From contig JBJOIT010000030.1 of the NCBI GenBank assembly GCA_046046915.1, positions 1-33,796 of the forward strand: a DNA stretch of 33,796 nucleotides, read 5' to 3'. The position numbers and the translations under genes were made by a program. Positions within the stretch are counted from its first letter, which is position 1; the number at the start of each line of letters is the position of its first letter. Shown here one piece after another: positions 31,583-33,796 of this stretch. This DNA is from JBEEJZ01 sp046046915 (GTDB lineage Bacteria; Pseudomonadota; Gammaproteobacteria; Burkholderiales; Burkholderiaceae_C). The notes under the pieces are model-generated. The model had not been told where the DNA came from, made no database searches, and was given only the letters and a program-made list of their open reading frames with translations.

Positions 31583-33316
31583 ATGACCCTGCCTGTCTGC
31601 AAGCCGGCGCCAACGCACTGTGCGCGCCGTTCCCGCCCTTCCCCACTGACGTACGCCTTGCTCGCAGCGGTGACCTCTCTACTGGCCGCCTGTGCCACCC
31701 CGGCTGATCCCCGTGCTGATGCGGAGTTCCGCACTTACGGCCATGCCACTGATCGGCCCGTTACCCGCCCGGTGCGCTCGGTCTCGAGCTTTTCTGATTC
31801 GCTGATGTGCATGGACCAGCTTTTTCGCGAGGCGGAGGTACCCACCACGTTGATCACCAGCAAGCAAATTCCAGACGTTTCCACCCGGGTACCCGTGGCC
31901 ACCAAAGACATGGTGATCACCGCCTTGTCGCAAATGTCACGCCTGAGCAATGCCTTTCGCTACGTGGACTACGAAGTCGACATCGCCCGGCAAGACACGG
32001 TGCAGAACCTCACCACCATCCTGCTTAACAACAACCAGATCCAGCTTCAGCGACCGGCCTTGTATGTGTCTGGCGCTGTGGCCTTTGTGGACCAGAACGT
32101 CATCAACAACCGCTTTGATGTCGGCACCTCGGCCAGCCGCCTGGAAACGGGCTACAGCCAAAACCGCAACGCCACGATCATCGGCCTGGAGTTGCATCTG
32201 GGCGATTTCCGCACCCGAACCATTCTTCCGGGCCTGGATTCGGCCAACGAGATCATCATTGGATCCGGCGGCCAGGGGGCTGATCTGGCGGGTCGTATCG
32301 GCGACTACGGCTGGAAGTTCAACGTCGGGCGCGATTACGCACAAGGCTCGGGGGCTGCGATCCGCACGCTGGTGGAAGTGGCCATGATCGAGCTGGTGGG
32401 CAAATGGGCCCGCGTGCCCTACTGGCAGTGCTTGACGCTGGAACAAACCCACCCCGACATCCAGCGCCAATTGCGCGACTGGCACAACGAAGGCGACGCG
32501 GGTGTGCACCAGGGGCTGGTCCGCCGGTCCCTGATGAGCCAGGGTTACCTGGGTGCCGATGCCGCAACGCTAGCGGTCAACAGCCCCGAGTTTCGAGCCG
32601 CATTGGGGCGCTACCAGGCGGACAAGGGCATGGTGGTCAACGGTGTGGTGGACTTTGCGACCTACGAGCGAGCCTTGCGCCACTTTGTCGCCCTGGGGGA
32701 AAACGGCAAGTTGGTGCGCGTGGGCTGGCAAAGCACCAGCGCCGAGCCCCTGGCGGCCAGCGTGACCGATTTACTCCCACTGCAGCCGCCCGTGACCACG
32801 GGTACACAGAGCCTCCCGACTCGACTGGCCTACGGCAATACCGCAGCGCCCTTGCGCATCGACCTGCAAATCAAGAACCTGCAGCAAGACAAAACCGTGT
32901 TTGAGACGGGGCAGCAGGTCTTTCTGTCGGCCACCTTGTCCCGGGCAGCGCACCTGTATTGCTATTTGACCGAGGCCAGCGGCAACGTGATACGGCTGCT
33001 GCCCAATGCCGGCAACCCGTCCACCCTGGTGTCGGCCAACCAGAGCATCCGGATTCCGGACTGGATGAGTCCCAACCCGGGTTTCATCCTCGACGCGGGC
33101 CAGCCAGGCACCGAAAGCGTGGCCTGTCTGGCAACAGCCAAGGACATCACACCGCTGCTGCCCACAGGTCTGCAGGGCTCAGGTCTGCGGGTGATTGAAG
33201 GCTACAAAGGCATGGACAGCGTGCGCCAGGCCTATGTGGCTGCAGCCGGAGACCTGTCCGTCACGGAAAAGGCCTTGCAGTGGCAAGTCCTGGCCCGTCC
33301 TGCAACACCCCGCTAA
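31583..33316 (+). CDS. CsgG/HfaB-like lipoprotein fused to peptidoglycan-binding and DUF4384-like domains
   Basis: The 577-residue protein has a lipoprotein signal with lipobox LLAAC (Cys37). Residues about 65-290 look like the CsgG/HfaB family. The VITALSQMSRLSNAFRYVDY segment matches the CsgG rim helix and strand. ALYVSGAVAFVD, IIGLELHLGDFRTRTI and the following region (a probable transmembrane hairpin) lead to GAAIRTLVEVAMIELVGKWA. Residues about 308-370 form a peptidoglycan-binding domain (SLMSQGYLGADAATL then YQADKGMVVNGVVDFATYER). Residues about 425-545 resemble DUF4384 (FETGQQVFLSATLSRAAHLY then SGNVIRLLPN). CsgG forms the outer-membrane pore for curli subunits, and HfaB does so for the Caulobacter holdfast. 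Here export of the repeat proteins is inferred. The identification rests on pattern recognition only. Confidence 0.7.
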   Translation: MTLPVCKPAPTHCARRSRPSPLTYALLAAVTSLLAACATPADPRADAEFRTYGHATDRPVTRPVRSVSSFSDSLMCMDQLFREAEVPTTLITSKQIPDVSTRVPVATKDMVITALSQMSRLSNAFRYVDYEVDIARQDTVQNLTTILLNNNQIQLQRPALYVSGAVAFVDQNVINNRFDVGTSASRLETGYSQNRNATIIGLELHLGDFRTRTILPGLDSANEIIIGSGGQGADLAGRIGDYGWKFNVGRDYAQGSGAAIRTLVEVAMIELVGKWARVPYWQCLTLEQTHPDIQRQLRDWHNEGDAGVHQGLVRRSLMSQGYLGADAATLAVNSPEFRAALGRYQADKGMVVNGVVDFATYERALRHFVALGENGKLVRVGWQSTSAEPLAASVTDLLPLQPPVTTGTQSLPTRLAYGNTAAPLRIDLQIKNLQQDKTVFETGQQVFLSATLSRAAHLYCYLTEASGNVIRLLPNAGNPSTLVSANQSIRIPDWMSPNPGFILDAGQPGTESVACLATAKDITPLLPTGLQGSGLRVIEGYKGMDSVRQAYVAAAGDLSVTEKALQWQVLARPATPR

Positions 33317-33329
33317 GACCTGCTCAAGC

Positions 33330-33796
33330 ATGACTGCAAAGCCGTCGATACCGACCCTGGCCCACCGTTCGCCCCTCATACCGGCCTTAACGAGTGTCGT
33401 TCTGTGGCTTGGCCTGGGTTGGGCATTGGCAGGCCAGGCGGCCTACGTTCCCATAACGCCCTGGCTTCAGGAGAGCGCACCACCTTTGATGGCCGTGCGG
33501 GCGGTGCCCGGCGCCACCACCCAAGATCTTTTGCCACAGGGCGCAGCCTCGCCAGAGCGGGTTCGGCGGGAGATTCAGCAACTGGAGGCTATTGCAGGTT
33601 CGACCGGTTCGGCCGGCCCAAACGGCGAGGCCCAGTTGCCACCCAGGCGCGCCGAGCCCGCGCCAGCCAAGAAAAGCAAACCAGGGCTCAAGAAAAGCCC
33701 CAAGGCGGACGTCGTCCAGACGCCACCACCCCGACAGACACGGCCACCCGCAGCTGGCCATACACCGAGCCCAACCCCGGGCGCAGCGTCCTGGCT
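33330..33796 (+). CDS. Secreted Pro/Ala/Lys-rich protein, 3' end cut by the window
   Basis: An open frame from the ATG at 33330 runs for 155 codons to the end without a stop. The product begins with a hydrophobic stretch (LIPALTSVVLWLGLGWALAG, cleavage near GQAA). It continues with VPITPWLQESAPPLMAV and becomes Pro/Ala/Lys-rich (RRAEPAPAKKSKPGLKKSPK, then PPPRQTRPP). Such Pro-rich parts are common in periplasm-spanning or surface proteins. It begins 13 bases after the CsgG-like gene stop, so it is probably the next gene of the operon. The C-terminal domain, which would identify it, is not in the window. Confidence 0.6.
   Translation, partial: MTAKPSIPTLAHRSPLIPALTSVVLWLGLGWALAGQAAYVPITPWLQESAPPLMAVRAVPGATTQDLLPQGAASPERVRREIQQLEAIAGSTGSAGPNGEAQLPPRRAEPAPAKKSKPGLKKSPKADVVQTPPPRQTRPPAAGHTPSPTPGAASW

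Noticed and set aside
1..33796. CRISPR array or rRNA genes
   Set aside because: No regularly spaced identical short repeats and no rRNA-like conserved sequence were seen on either strand.

Overview
The window looks like chromosomal DNA of a betaproteobacterium, most likely Burkholderiales/Comamonadaceae (Rhodoferax- or Polaromonas-like). This rests on a Bug-type solute-binding protein, GC-rich codon use in the core genes, and a compact mltG-tmk-holB-pilZ-tatD run. The assignment is by recognition, not by database search.

Region 1 (1 to about 9868) is an accessory genomic island whose left end lies outside the window. It ends on the right at a tyrosine integrase gene and a 3' fragment of a tRNA-Ser(GGA) gene, which is a typical tRNA attachment site. 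Its cargo is a membrane-anchored Mrr-like nuclease with a topoisomerase-type zinc finger, a DUF2971 protein, a left-truncated IS30-family element, an AT-richer pair encoding a multi-pass membrane protein and a secreted Ala/Lys/Glu-rich protein, an IS3-family element with a frameshifted orfA, and a ParDE toxin-antitoxin operon. Two diverged copies of a roughly 310-base direct repeat (2056-2363 and 7328-7637) bracket the middle part.

Region 2 (9880-29200) is ordinary core chromosome. On the right-pointing strand are a Bug protein, a methyltransferase, a TadA fused to a degenerate alpha/beta-hydrolase, LdcA and an adenylate cyclase with an FHA domain. A left-pointing operon follows (MltG, Tmk, HolB, PilZ, TatD, ankyrin protein), then YgfZ, then a second left-pointing series: a hotdog-GNAT fusion, an HSL-type hydrolase, a P-loop kinase, TrhO, an HDOD protein, Tex and a prepilin-peptidase-like protein. 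Many neighbours overlap by 4 bases, which suggests translational coupling.

Region 3 (29289-33796) is the most interesting part. A LuxR-type response regulator diverges from a set of envelope or secretion genes. These are a small secreted protein built of three Gln/Asn/Ser-rich repeats of about 39 residues, a strong intercistronic stem-loop, a second small secreted protein with two cysteines, a lipoprotein that joins a CsgG/HfaB-like region to a peptidoglycan-binding domain and a DUF4384-like domain, and a secreted Pro/Ala/Lys-rich protein cut by the window end. The layout echoes the curli locus (CsgD-type regulator divergent from the subunits, CsgG pore), but the subunits and pore architecture are not those of curli. 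I propose it as a candidate unrecognised extracellular fibre or amyloid-like system; this is inference from sequence and layout.
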